DNA from: an uncultured Streptomyces sp.
Lineage (GTDB): Bacteria > Actinomycetota > Actinomycetes > Streptomycetales > Streptomycetaceae
Assembly: GCF_947488945.1 (NCBI RefSeq)
Contig: NZ_CANLBS010000008.1
Span: 1-64,000 of the forward strand
DNA length: 64,000 nt
Direction of reading: 5' to 3'
This document shows, piece after piece, positions 8,901-16,408 of the stretch (the first letter of the stretch is position 1; each line of letters opens with the position of its first letter). The notes under the pieces were generated by a model. The model ran no database searches. It saw only the letters and a program-made list of their open reading frames with translations, and had not been told where the DNA came from. Made by a program: the position numbers and the translations under genes.

Positions 8901-11120
8901 GCCGCCGGTGGCGCGGCCGCCGCCGGGCAGCGGCAGGCAGACCTCGTCCGAGGGTCCGGAGCCGCCCCAGCGGGGGGTCTGCTCGCCGCCGACGGTGAAG
9001 ATCTCGGCGGGCCGGTGCGACCAGTACCCGCGCTGGTTGCCGTCCTCCCACCAGATGACCAGCAGTTCGCCGTCGACGTAGCGGAACGCAGGGGTGTGCC
9101 AGTGGTCGACGGTGGCGGGCAGCCGCAGGGTGTGCCGCAGCAGAACCCCGTCCGGGCCGACGACGACGGCCCGTTCGAGCGTGTTCAGGATCAGTGCGGG
9201 CCAGGCGCCGGTGACGCCGACGCCTTCCGAGCGCCGGTGCCGCGGGGCTGCGGCTGCGGCTGCGGCGGCCTCGGCCGCCAGTTCGGCGTACGCCTCGTCC
9301 AGTGCGGGCCAGCCGAGTTCGTCGAGGACGCCGGTGCGCAGCGTGGCAGTGAGCAACGGCATCGGGTCGTGGTCTTCGAGGAGGCTCACGGCCTCGGGAG
9401 CGACGTCGGCGACCACGGAACGGAACGCCGAGAGCTTGTGGAGGGCGGTCCGCAGGCCGGGAAGCCCCCGCGCGGCCGCGTACTCCTCGGCGCACGCGAT
9501 CAGCCGTTCCCGGAGGATCACGGAGAGCACCGGATGTGCCGCCAGCTTCGCCATGGCGGTGTCGCCCAGTTGCCGGCCGCGCCGGTCGCCGGGGCCGCCG
9601 ATGCCACCGATGTCCTGGCTCAGCAGGGACCGGAAAACCGGCCGTCCGGCGAGGGCGGTGAGGTCCCGTGCTCCGGGCGCGTCGTCGGTGAGCCACGGCC
9701 CGCAGGCCAGTTGCCCGGAGCGTGCGCCACGGGTCTCCTGGTCGTCCGGTTCGGCGACCGGGACACCGGCGGCGAGACAGAGGTCGAGGAGGTCGAGATC
9801 GGCGGTGCGCTGCCAGCGGCCCTGGAACAGTTCCACGGGGCGCCCGTCGGCACGGAGCCGGTCCGTCATCCGGGCGGCCAGGTCGAGGGTCTGCGGGCTG
9901 CGGCCGGAGGTGGCGCGGTTGCGGCGGCGGTGGGCCTCCCACCGTGCGAGCCAGTCCGCCGGGGAGACGGACGGATCGGTGGGCGGGGCACCGCCGGCCG
10001 GTACGTGGCCGGAGGTGTCCGGGAGGGCCGTCAGCAGGTCCTGGGCGCCGGCCTCCGCCAGCAGGGCGAGCCAGCCGGATTCGCCGTCCGCCTCCCGGCC
10101 GTTCTCGCCGAAGGTCTCGGGGAAGAAGCCGAGGAGCCGGGCCCGCACCGCCGCGTCCTCACGGGCGAGGGCAACGAGGGCGGGGCGGTAGGCCGTCCAG
10201 AAGGAGGCGGGGGCGCGGACGACACCGGGCGAGCCGATCAGGTCGGCCACCAGGTCGCGCTCGGCGGCCTCGCGGTCCAGTCCGGCCGCCTTGACCAGTG
10301 CCCGCACGTCCTGCGGCAGCGCCGCGTACGGGGGCATGCCGGCCGCGCAGCGCTCGACCAGCAGGCGACGGAACTGCGCCCAGGCGTAGGCCGGTTCGAG
10401 CCGGGCCACCAGGTCCCGGACGTACTGCCGCAGCGCCTTCACGGTGAGCGCGCCGGCGAAGGCGAACTCCAGGAAGACGGCGCGCTGCCGGTCTTCGTCC
10501 ACGGCGAGGCCGTGCACCCGCTCGGCCTCGCGCGCCTTGCCGAAGAAGGTCGCGGCGTAGGTGGTGTTCTCGGCCTGGAGGAAGAGGCGGGCCACCTGCT
10601 CGTAGTAGGTGGGGAGGAAGTGCGGCACGGCGCGGCCGAGTCGGGTGCCGAGCTCGTCGAAGCCCTCCTTGGCCGCTCCGGCGCGGGTCCTGGCCTGACG
10701 GCCGAGCCGCTCGATGTCCTTGACCAGGGCCAGGGCGTGGTGGCCGTTGGCCGGGTCGTTGACCAGTGCCCAGGCCGGGAAGCCCAGCGTCTCGCGGCGG
10801 ACCTGGCCCACGACGGGGGCCTCGGCGGTCCGGGCCAGCCCGAGGAACTCCAGCGCCAGGTCCTCGGCTTCGCCGAGCGTGCCGGGCACCAGCCGGACCA
10901 CGGGGCGGTCGTCGAGGGCGGTGTGGGTGTAGGTACGGGCGGTCAGCGCGTCGGCGTCGTCCCGGTCGGTGGCACCGGCCGGGAGGATGGCGCCGGCGTC
11001 CAGCATGGCCGCCGCGCGGGCCTGCGCGGCGGGACCGCCGCCGCTCCGGGTCTGCGCGGGCAGAGCGGCTCCGGCGGTCGCGGTCGGGTCCGTGTGGGTG
11101 TTGGTCGTCGTGGTGCTCAT
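5910..11120 (-). CDS. large conserved-looking protein of unknown function in MoxR/vWA operon
   Basis: A 1736-residue soluble protein with no signal peptide or clear membrane segment. I recognise no enzymatic motif. It contains helical Ala/Leu/Arg-rich blocks in the N-terminal third, a run of Ala near residue 620, and a Trp/Tyr/Gly-rich central part (for example LVIWWEDGNQRGYWSHRP) that suggests beta-propeller or beta-sandwich folding. The C-terminal part is again helical. The ATG at 11120 overlaps the DUF4132 gene stop, and its own stop overlaps the MoxR start, so it is locked into the operon on both sides. That makes a scaffold or substrate-recognition subunit of the MoxR-vWA complex plausible, but this is inference from position only. 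Confidence 0.8.
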   Translation of the reverse strand: MSTTTTNTHTDPTATAGAALPAQTRSGGGPAAQARAAAMLDAGAILPAGATDRDDADALTARTYTHTALDDRPVVRLVPGTLGEAEDLALEFLGLARTAEAPVVGQVRRETLGFPAWALVNDPANGHHALALVKDIERLGRQARTRAGAAKEGFDELGTRLGRAVPHFLPTYYEQVARLFLQAENTTYAATFFGKAREAERVHGLAVDEDRQRAVFLEFAFAGALTVKALRQYVRDLVARLEPAYAWAQFRRLLVERCAAGMPPYAALPQDVRALVKAAGLDREAAERDLVADLIGSPGVVRAPASFWTAYRPALVALAREDAAVRARLLGFFPETFGENGREADGESGWLALLAEAGAQDLLTALPDTSGHVPAGGAPPTDPSVSPADWLARWEAHRRRNRATSGRSPQTLDLAARMTDRLRADGRPVELFQGRWQRTADLDLLDLCLAAGVPVAEPDDQETRGARSGQLACGPWLTDDAPGARDLTALAGRPVFRSLLSQDIGGIGGPGDRRGRQLGDTAMAKLAAHPVLSVILRERLIACAEEYAAARGLPGLRTALHKLSAFRSVVADVAPEAVSLLEDHDPMPLLTATLRTGVLDELGWPALDEAYAELAAEAAAAAAAAPRHRRSEGVGVTGAWPALILNTLERAVVVGPDGVLLRHTLRLPATVDHWHTPAFRYVDGELLVIWWEDGNQRGYWSHRPAEIFTVGGEQTPRWGGSGPSDEVCLPLPGGGRATGGKALHAGDTSLPPQRAVISDGTGHWREGHQGTQRVWLEYDPAGGTHGRASLPAFLRTGVRDGSRLLTEHCQVLPLQPGLENTPFGTDGTVLGRWVRRTLTEPGTAAPAGGHRTVAGTPDGRTVSLPHPLPDGATVVPLGALTLPGGSRPALALRHRSVDAYPADTDGAGGPLWSVVPDSCARDSAPGTPYLPPLAYWHALRPRDEKGSAALREMTDTRADALFEAVARAVVQHGEAFRAVEEYTGPSARELSQRAVAHLLPEVSDARLLAGVTAIVRKAVDQSLAVLQYLEPPTPPQPADSRNTARTHGMFFEQQPEHGDDLTLRHATAWGSERMDGSWWGGGLRWTVIRQILAVNHVLGGEPAFGPPVPPKAPFTPVDGWQRDEYTAPSDASDWTVILDKLPQLAYRAATETTSPEHRAGLLTLLDTVAAGPLADPAGTVRRVELVEPHGVVAAGSGRPEAAHRLGQVFRKGPRTVVILAHQGRNTRDDATRWLALDHDPTGAFGPVPGFTLNREHVFRQGMPRDRLTRLTALVREHGPAPWRPEAVDAFHAATGAGPLQSAALLSAVGEEPGTDTLALLGAKKRAFEEAMARLDELPRDDRDAVLRALLPADPAALWSTGPEAKAAAEVWQERLGSLVRVPEELELDLSGTAPGAVDLVLNTHTRPWLAHGTHVEDGTGRPGPFQVGARGAVSTALTALRTLAYTLPYGHPLRAHLPVGLAALRARLADPALVLDLGLHWTESGDGIGRVVRTAHGLPETGGADADGLVRVGTALLLAPGHYRDNEKLLIRPAGLAGPDDPVFGFIEGTVGRHAAADPLALRALLGEETAALASAGAPDGTPHHPAQDPTRTVPELVAEAAGTLGLGADAAALYLMLLALPDPTDRNCVRWTGWKPARVKKARTELAATDLVVEAKRSRAGRTLFLPCGWLERGAPGLPLETWKEGLYPVTGSARTLPHLPVPALFAAAWARVGDGDAPAFEQLDTRTTRKGRRR

Positions 11121-11977
11121 GCCGCCCGCTCCTCGTCCTCGACGTCGCGGCCCGCGTAGAGCGCCGCGGCCATGCGCATGCCCTCGGACCACGCGACGGG
11201 GCCGACCTCCGCGGCCGTCAGCGCGCGTCCCGCGGGGTCGGTCCAGGCCAGGGGGCCCGTCTCGGTGTCGTACTCGCCGTATCCGTCGTGCTCGCCGATC
11301 CAGATGCGCGCCTCGACGGTGGCGCCGTCCTCGACGACCGGGAGGACGGCGTACCCGCCGCGCGACCGGTAGCCGAGTTGGGTGACGCGGCCGTGCAGGA
11401 AGCGCAGTTCCTTGAAGACGCCGCCGGCGTAGGTGTCCACCGAGACGGTGTCCGGGGCGAGGCCGGGCGGGCGTCGCCACACCTCGCGGAACAACTGCTC
11501 CACGTTCTGGCCCACCCCCAGCTCGACCGCGAACTCCCGCAGGTCGTCGAGGTCGTCGAGGAGGACGGGGTGGGGCACGCTGACGACGTCCGGGGTGATG
11601 CGTACCGTGTCGCCGTCCAGGTCGACGAGGCCGAGACCGCGATCGGGGTCGACATCGCGCAGGAACCCGGCGACCCCGCCGTCCGCACCGGTGACCACGA
11701 CGTCCCGCAGCGCCGCCTGCCACGCCGGGTCGGGCCAGACCTGCGCGAGCACGGCGGTGGGCACCGGTTGCGAGCGCACCATCCACCGCTCGACGTCGGT
11801 CAGGCACTGGCGTTCGTGCCGGTCCAGCCACTCGGTCAACTGCCGGAGCCCGACGACCGCCGAGTTCTCCTTCAACGCGGCCGGGACGGACTTCAGCCGT
11901 CGGCCCTTGCCGTTGCGGCAGACCACTGTGCCCGCCTCCAGAGCGACTTCGTAGTCGCCCGCCGGAACCCACCCCAT
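11117..11977 (-). CDS. DUF4132 (MolR/YehI-like) domain protein
   Basis: About 286 residues from MGWVPAGDYEVAL. The C-terminal half resembles the DUF4132 domain found at the end of E. coli YehI (old name MolR): SVPHPVLLDDLDDLREFAVELGV, then VEQLFREVW and a YAGG...LRFLHGRVTQLGYRSRGGY segment. It is far shorter than YehI, so it carries essentially only this domain. A TTG-started extension of 38 residues is possible, but its composition is Pro/Arg-rich and unlike protein. It is the first gene of the operon, and its stop overlaps the next ATG. Biochemical activity is unknown. Confidence 0.75.
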   Translation of the reverse strand: MGWVPAGDYEVALEAGTVVCRNGKGRRLKSVPAALKENSAVVGLRQLTEWLDRHERQCLTDVERWMVRSQPVPTAVLAQVWPDPAWQAALRDVVVTGADGGVAGFLRDVDPDRGLGLVDLDGDTVRITPDVVSVPHPVLLDDLDDLREFAVELGVGQNVEQLFREVWRRPPGLAPDTVSVDTYAGGVFKELRFLHGRVTQLGYRSRGGYAVLPVVEDGATVEARIWIGEHDGYGEYDTETGPLAWTDPAGRALTAAEVGPVAWSEGMRMAAALYAGRDVEDEERAA

Positions 11978-12277
11978 GCGCTGTTCTCCCCCTGATCCGG
12001 ACGGCCGCCGAACCGGCGGCACGCTGATGCGACCCGTCCGCGGCGACGCACCGTGACGAGTGGGGAAGACTCTAGGCGGCCCCACTGACAACAGGGCCGG
12101 GCCCCCTCCGGTTCATGGGCCGGGCACCGGGCCGGAGTCCCCCGGCTCCGACGAAGGCGGGGGACACGGGGTGTACGGCCGCGCCCAACTCCTCGGGAGC
12201 TCGCCCCGGATGGGGCATGGCGGTTCGGCGCCTGCGGCGCTCGGGCGGAGGCGGCTCACCGTGCCCACATCACGGCC
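11978..12277. other. intergenic region upstream of the MoxR/vWA operon
   Basis: No convincing gene. On the minus strand a possible -10 (TAGAGT, complement of 12069-12074) lies about 90 bp before the DUF4132 start, without a good -35. A perfect 7-bp stem with a 3-nt loop (12004-12020) lies in the resulting leader. A weak 5-bp hairpin (12259-12275) follows the stop of the protease-inhibitor gene and may be its terminator. Confidence 0.5.
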
Positions 12278-12625
12278 TCAGCACGCGTTGTCGACGCCGT
12301 CGATCTTCTTTCCGAATCCGGTGTCGTAGTGGGCGCCGTAATTTCCCTTGGCGACCGTGCGGCAGACTTTCTGGCCGCCGCTCCAGTCGATGAACCCACC
12401 GGACCGATTGGCGATGAACGAATACGAGTGATCGCGCCAGGCGGCCGGGAGGTCCTTGTATCCCCCCGTCCAGTTGTACTGCGCGCCGGAGTAGTTCACG
12501 CCCGTCCAGAGGCAGATCGCCCGGGCGGGGCAGGTGGCACTCGTGTCGCTCGGGACAGCGTGGGCGGCCTGGGGCGCGGCCAGTGCGGCCAGCGTCAGGG
12601 CGCCTGCGGCCAGGAGGGAACGCAT
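12278..12625 (-). CDS. secreted peptidase inhibitor, family I36-like
   Basis: A 115-residue precursor. A Sec signal peptide (MRSLLAAGALTLAALAAPQ, AHA before Val) is followed by a small Cys-containing domain with CPARAICLWTGVNYSGAQY, KDLPAAWRDHSYSFIANRS and a C-terminal GVDNAC. This pattern fits the I36 (Streptomyces metalloproteinase inhibitor, SMI-like) beta/gamma-crystallin-fold family, which blocks secreted metalloproteases outside the cell. The ATG at 12625 was chosen over an upstream in-frame start because it begins the signal peptide and has AAGGAAG about 9 nt upstream. The gene stands alone. Confidence 0.85.
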   Translation of the reverse strand: MRSLLAAGALTLAALAAPQAAHAVPSDTSATCPARAICLWTGVNYSGAQYNWTGGYKDLPAAWRDHSYSFIANRSGGFIDWSGGQKVCRTVAKGNYGAHYDTGFGKKIDGVDNAC

Positions 12626-13245
12626 GGACTTGTCTTCCTTCGACACAGGACTCCTCAGTGAGGGATTACCGGGCAATGCGAGCGTGGCCGACGGGGTCGG
12701 AGAGGGCGGTTGATTTCCGAACCATTACCGGGACCACCGCTTGAGGCGGCCCGCGGAGATTAGCAAGGGCGCATGGACCTCTATTCTCCGAAACCGACGC
12801 CACGGCGAACCCGTGCGGCCGGATCTCCTGAGCACGACTCATTCGAGTACGCACCGCATGTGCATTGACCACTCGACATCCGAACCGAGGCTTCCTGCCC
12901 CCGAACCGGGGCGCGTCCCGGCCGGACGCTCCGGCCGGCGCGGCGGCGCCCCACGCCCCGGCGGACGACGGACGGCGCGTTCCGGCCGTCCCCCTGGCCG
13001 GGAATAACGCGTGGCCCGCCCGTGCGACGTCGCGGGAGACTGCCTCCTGCGGGACCCACGGCCCGTGCGCCCGCCCGGCCCGTGCCGCGTCGTGCAGGCG
13101 GCCGGTGGCGGTTCCCGCGGAGCGAGAACACGACGCCACCAGGACACGAGGACCGGGTCGATCACTCACGGGAGGAGCACGGCGGTGCCCCGCCGAGGCG
13201 GGCCGAGCCGTCCCGTGGCACACGGACACGAGGGGGAAGACGGAC
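12626..13245. other. 620-bp intergenic region, no gene seen
   Basis: This lies between two divergent genes (inhibitor leftward, ABC exporter rightward). Frames here are open only because of GC content and have Arg/Pro/Gly-rich compositions without recognisable folds. The sequence attaccggg occurs twice (about 12665 and 12726), upstream of the inhibitor. I found no clear promoter or terminator. Confidence 0.5.
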
Positions 13246-15048
13246 GTGCCCGGAACACGGGGGAAGACGCCCGGCAAGGGGCCGGTGCTGCTGGCTCTTC
13301 GGTACTACGGACGGGAGTTGGCGCGGCTGCGGTGGGTGACGTGGGCGGGGATGCTGGCGCCGGCGGTGGGCAACATCGGGATCCACTACCTCGCGCCGCT
13401 GATCGTCGCCAAGCTGATCGGCCACGTCACGGACGGTGGTGACAGCACGCTCGACGCGCTGACGCCGTATCTGCTGGGCTTCGCCGGGGTGCTGCTGGCG
13501 GCGGAGGCGACGTGGCGGATCGGTCTGCACCTCCTCAACCGCCTCGACGCACGGGGCATCGAGAATCTGTACGTCATCGGCATGGACGAGTTGTACGCCA
13601 AGGACGCGGCGTTCTTCCACGACAACTTCGCGGGGTCGCTGACCAAGCGGGTGCTGAGTTTCGCCTCCCGTTTCGAGGAGTTCGTGGACACCCTGACCTT
13701 CTCGGTGGTGGGCAGCCTGGTGCCGTTGCTGTTCGGGTCGGTGGTGCTGTGGAGGTACGAACCCCTGCTGGTGGTCGGTCTGCTGGTGATGATCGCCCTG
13801 ACCGCGTTCTGCGTCGCGCCCCTCATCCGCCGCCGCCAGGTGCTGGTCAGCCTGCGCGAGGAGGCGATCGCCCGGGTCTCGGGCCATGTCGCGGACAGCC
13901 TCGGCAACATGGACACCGTGCGGGCCTTCGGCGCGGAGGAGCGGGAGGCGGCCGAGCACCGCGCCCGCGTGGCGGAGTCACGCCGCCTGACCCTGCGTTC
14001 CTGGGACTACGGCAATCTGCGCATCGACACCCTGGTCGCGCCGCTGTCGGTGCTCACCAACGTCATGGGTCTGGTGCTGGCGGTCACCCTGGGCGGCGGG
14101 ACGGGTGTGGAGGCGATCGTCGTCGCGTTCACGTATTACACGAATGCCACCCGGATCATGTTCGAGTTCAACCAGATCTACCGCAGGCTGGAGAGTTCGC
14201 TGACGGAGGCGGCGCAGTTCACCGAACTGCTGCTGCAGCCTGCGACCGTGCTCGACCCGCCGTCGCCCGAGCCGTTGCGGGCCGGAGCCGCCGACGTCCG
14301 CTTCGACCGGGTGACGTTCGGCCACGCGGGTGCCGGGCCGCTCTTCGACCGGCTCTGCCTCGACGTGGACAGCGGCGCGAAGATCGGGCTGGTCGGGCGT
14401 TCCGGCGGCGGGAAGACCACGCTCAGCCGCCTGCTGCTGCGGATGACCGACGTCGACTCCGGCCGGATCCTGATCGGCGGCCAGGACATCAGCAGGGTGC
14501 GCCAGAGCGATCTGCGGAGCCTGATCGCCTATGTGCCGCAGGATCCGGCCATGTTCCACCGCACGCTCCGGGACAACATCGCGTTCGCCCGGCCGGGGGC
14601 CTCGGACGCGGAGGTCCGCCGGGCCGCGGAGGCGGCCCACGTCACGGAGTTCGCGGACTCGCTGCCGGACGGTTTCGACACGATGGTCGGCGAACGCGGG
14701 GTCAAGCTGTCCGGAGGGCAGCGGCAGCGGGTCGCGCTGGCGCGGGCGATTCTGCGGGACGCCCCGGTCCTGCTGCTCGACGAGGCGACCAGCGCGCTGG
14801 ACTCGGAGAGCGAGGTCCTGGTCCAGAAGGCGCTGTGGAACCTGATGGAGGGGCGGACGGCCCTCGTGGTGGCGCACCGGCTCTCCACGGTCGCCGGCAT
14901 GGACCGGCTCGTGGTCCTGGACCGGGGCCGGATCGTCGAGCAGGGCACGCACCGGCAGTTGCTCGCCTCGGGCGGTGCGTACGCCAGACTGTGGCAGCAC
15001 CAGTCGGGCGGCTTCCTCGATGACGCGGAGCCCACGGACGTGGTCTGA
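13246..15048 (+). CDS. ABC transporter, fused permease and ATPase (exporter type)
   Basis: A 600-residue half-transporter with an N-terminal six-helix membrane domain and a C-terminal nucleotide-binding domain. Walker A is GRSGGGKTT, the signature is LSGGQRQRVALARAI, Walker B is VLLLDEATSALD and the H-loop is AHRLST. Such proteins dimerise in the plasma membrane to export lipids, peptides or drugs; the substrate cannot be told from sequence. The GTG at 13246 was chosen because AGGGGGAAG precedes it by about 6 nt; further upstream the frame is low-quality sequence. It is monocistronic and converges on the FBP-domain gene. Confidence 0.92.
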   Translation: MPGTRGKTPGKGPVLLALRYYGRELARLRWVTWAGMLAPAVGNIGIHYLAPLIVAKLIGHVTDGGDSTLDALTPYLLGFAGVLLAAEATWRIGLHLLNRLDARGIENLYVIGMDELYAKDAAFFHDNFAGSLTKRVLSFASRFEEFVDTLTFSVVGSLVPLLFGSVVLWRYEPLLVVGLLVMIALTAFCVAPLIRRRQVLVSLREEAIARVSGHVADSLGNMDTVRAFGAEEREAAEHRARVAESRRLTLRSWDYGNLRIDTLVAPLSVLTNVMGLVLAVTLGGGTGVEAIVVAFTYYTNATRIMFEFNQIYRRLESSLTEAAQFTELLLQPATVLDPPSPEPLRAGAADVRFDRVTFGHAGAGPLFDRLCLDVDSGAKIGLVGRSGGGKTTLSRLLLRMTDVDSGRILIGGQDISRVRQSDLRSLIAYVPQDPAMFHRTLRDNIAFARPGASDAEVRRAAEAAHVTEFADSLPDGFDTMVGERGVKLSGGQRQRVALARAILRDAPVLLLDEATSALDSESEVLVQKALWNLMEGRTALVVAHRLSTVAGMDRLVVLDRGRIVEQGTHRQLLASGGAYARLWQHQSGGFLDDAEPTDVV

Positions 15049-15071
15049 ACGTCCGAAGGTCCGAACGTCCG
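15048..15071. repeat. 8-bp tandem repeat at end of ABC gene
   Basis: Three units (aacgtccg, aaggtccg, aacgtccg) run straight on from the last base of the ABC exporter stop codon, in the gap between convergent genes. Confidence 0.7.
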
Positions 15072-15105
15072 AATCGGGGGGGCGACGTGCCGGGACGGGA
15101 CCGGC

Positions 15106-15600
15106 TCAGGCTCCCCGCACGCGGGCGACGAACGCGGCCAGGTTGGCCACGGTCCGCCCGATCTTCTCCTCCAGGGTCAGCGACTCCTGCATCCGGCCGC
15201 CGGGCCCCGCGTCCTTCTTCCCGCGTACGTAGAGGGAGCAGGCGAGGTCGCTGCACATGTAGGCGCCGACGGAGTTGCCCTGCTGGCCGGCCTTCCCGGC
15301 CCGCGGGGCGACCAGCAGGGAGACTCCGCCGGTGTGGACGGTCACGCAGAGCGTGCACATGCTGCGGCGGGTCTGCCAGGAGCCGGCGTCGGAGGAGCGC
15401 AGCCGGACGCCGACCGGGCGGCCGTCCAGTTCGGCCACGAGGTGGGCGCGGTCGGGGGCCTGCGGGTCGCGCCAGCCCAGGAAGTCGAGATCGTCCCAGG
15501 GCCGCTCGGTCAGGTCGCGCGGGACGTACAGGCGCTTGGCCTCGCCCTTGGTGCAGTTGACGAAGGCGGCGCGTATCTCTCGCTCGCTGAGTGGGTTCAT
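15106..15600 (-). CDS. FBP domain (EF-G-binding-type treble-clef zinc finger) protein
   Basis: A 164-residue protein beginning MNPLSEREIRAAFVNC. It has the C-terminal treble-clef of fusidic-acid resistance (FusB/EF-G binding) relatives: CTLC near residue 82 and CSDLAC further on would bind one zinc. FusB proteins free EF-G stalled on the ribosome; actinobacterial members carrying only this domain are of unproven function. The start has GTGGAG about 6 nt upstream. It is transcribed divergently from the TetR gene, 82 bp away, across a repeated TTTAGGCAA operator, so the TetR protein probably controls it. Confidence 0.85.
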   Translation of the reverse strand: MNPLSEREIRAAFVNCTKGEAKRLYVPRDLTERPWDDLDFLGWRDPQAPDRAHLVAELDGRPVGVRLRSSDAGSWQTRRSMCTLCVTVHTGGVSLLVAPRAGKAGQQGNSVGAYMCSDLACSLYVRGKKDAGPGGRMQESLTLEEKIGRTVANLAAFVARVRGA

Positions 15601-15614
15601 GCACTCCACGCTAA

Positions 15615-15657
15615 TTTGCCTAAAGGTTTTAGGCAAACGTATATTGTTTTAGGCAAT
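15615..15657. promoter_or_regulatory. TetR-type operator: 23-bp palindrome plus extra half-site
   Basis: The arms TTTGCCTAAA (15615-15624) and TTTAGGCAAA (15628-15637) form a perfect inverted repeat around GGT. A third half-site, TTTAGGCAA, occurs at 15648-15656, 20 bp (about two helical turns) after the second. The site lies between the FBP-domain gene and the TetR gene. The A+T-rich sequence stands out sharply from its surroundings. Confidence 0.8.
15616..15645 (+). promoter_or_regulatory. putative sigma-70-type promoter of the TetR gene
   Basis: A -35 TTGCCT (15616-15621), 18-bp spacer and -10 TATATT (15640-15645) predict a start about 30 nt before the TetR ATG. Both boxes are inside or beside the palindromic operator, as expected for autorepression. 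Confidence 0.55.
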
Positions 15658-15682
15658 AGCGGACGACCATTCGGAGCGTGGC

Positions 15683-16255
15683 ATGGCAAGGACGGGACTC
15701 GACGCCGCACGTGTCGCACGGGCGGGGGCCGAGCTCGCCGACGAGATCGGGTTCGCGCACGTCACCCCCTCCGAACTCGCCCGGCGGCTGGGCGTGCGGA
15801 CCGCGAGCCTGTACTCCCACGTCAAGAACGCCGAGAACCTCAGGACCAGGATCGCCCTGCTGGCCCTGGAGGAACTCGCCGACGAGGCGGCGGCCGCGCT
15901 GGCGGGGCGGGCGGGCAAGGACGCCCTGATCGCGTTCGCCGACGCGTACCGCGACTACGCGGTGCGCCACCCGGGCCGCTTCGCCGCCGCCCGTTTCCGG
16001 CTCGATCCGGAGACCGCGGCGGCGAGCGCCGGCGTCCGGCACGCCCAGATGACGCGGGCGCTTCTGCGGGGCTACGACCTGGACGAACCGCAGCAGACGC
16101 ACGCGGTCCGTCTGCTGGGCAGCGTGTTCAACGGCTACGTGGAACTGGAGAGCGCGGGCGGTTTCAGCCACAGCTCCCCCGCCTCGCAGGAGAGCTGGAC
16201 CGAGATCCTGGGCGCGCTCGACACCCTGCTGCGCAACTGGCCCACCGCCCGCTGA
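15683..16255 (+). CDS. TetR/AcrR family regulator
   Basis: A 190-residue protein. The N-terminal helix-turn-helix contains SELARRLGVRTASLYSHVKNAENL; the C-terminal domain has the YRDYAVRHPGRFAA and QTHAVRLLGSVFNGYVELE pattern of the WHG (TetR_C_33) group. It likely represses itself and the divergent FBP-domain gene through the TTTAGGCAA palindrome, releasing DNA on binding a small ligand. The ATG at 15683 lies behind a weak GGAGCG. Its stop is followed in the same frame by an open stretch that leads into the SGNH hydrolase gene 153 bp downstream. Confidence 0.9.
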   Translation: MARTGLDAARVARAGAELADEIGFAHVTPSELARRLGVRTASLYSHVKNAENLRTRIALLALEELADEAAAALAGRAGKDALIAFADAYRDYAVRHPGRFAAARFRLDPETAAASAGVRHAQMTRALLRGYDLDEPQQTHAVRLLGSVFNGYVELESAGGFSHSSPASQESWTEILGALDTLLRNWPTAR

Positions 16256-16342
16256 CCGGACCGGCGCACCGGCCCCCTACCCGATTCCCCCGGGCGGCGC
16301 GGAGGGGCACGTCCGCCCGCCCGGCCGAGGACGGCGCCCGAC

Positions 16343-16405
16343 AAGACCTCCAAGACCGCCAAGACCGACGAGACCGACGAGACCGACGAGACCGAGGAAA
16401 CCGCG
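16343..16405. repeat. 9-bp tandem repeat just before the SGNH gene
   Basis: Seven units of the form (a/g)agaccgac run up to the start codon. They are in frame with both the TetR gene and the SGNH gene and would encode Lys-Thr-x then Glu-Thr-x triplets, but there is no start codon inside. The sixth and seventh units supply the GAGGAAA ribosome binding site. Confidence 0.8.
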
Positions 16406-16408
16406 CAC

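Noticed and set aside
12666..13277. A minus-strand frame of about 200 codons in the gap before the ABC exporter
   Set aside because: Arg/Gly/Pro-rich with no recognisable features and no ribosome binding site.
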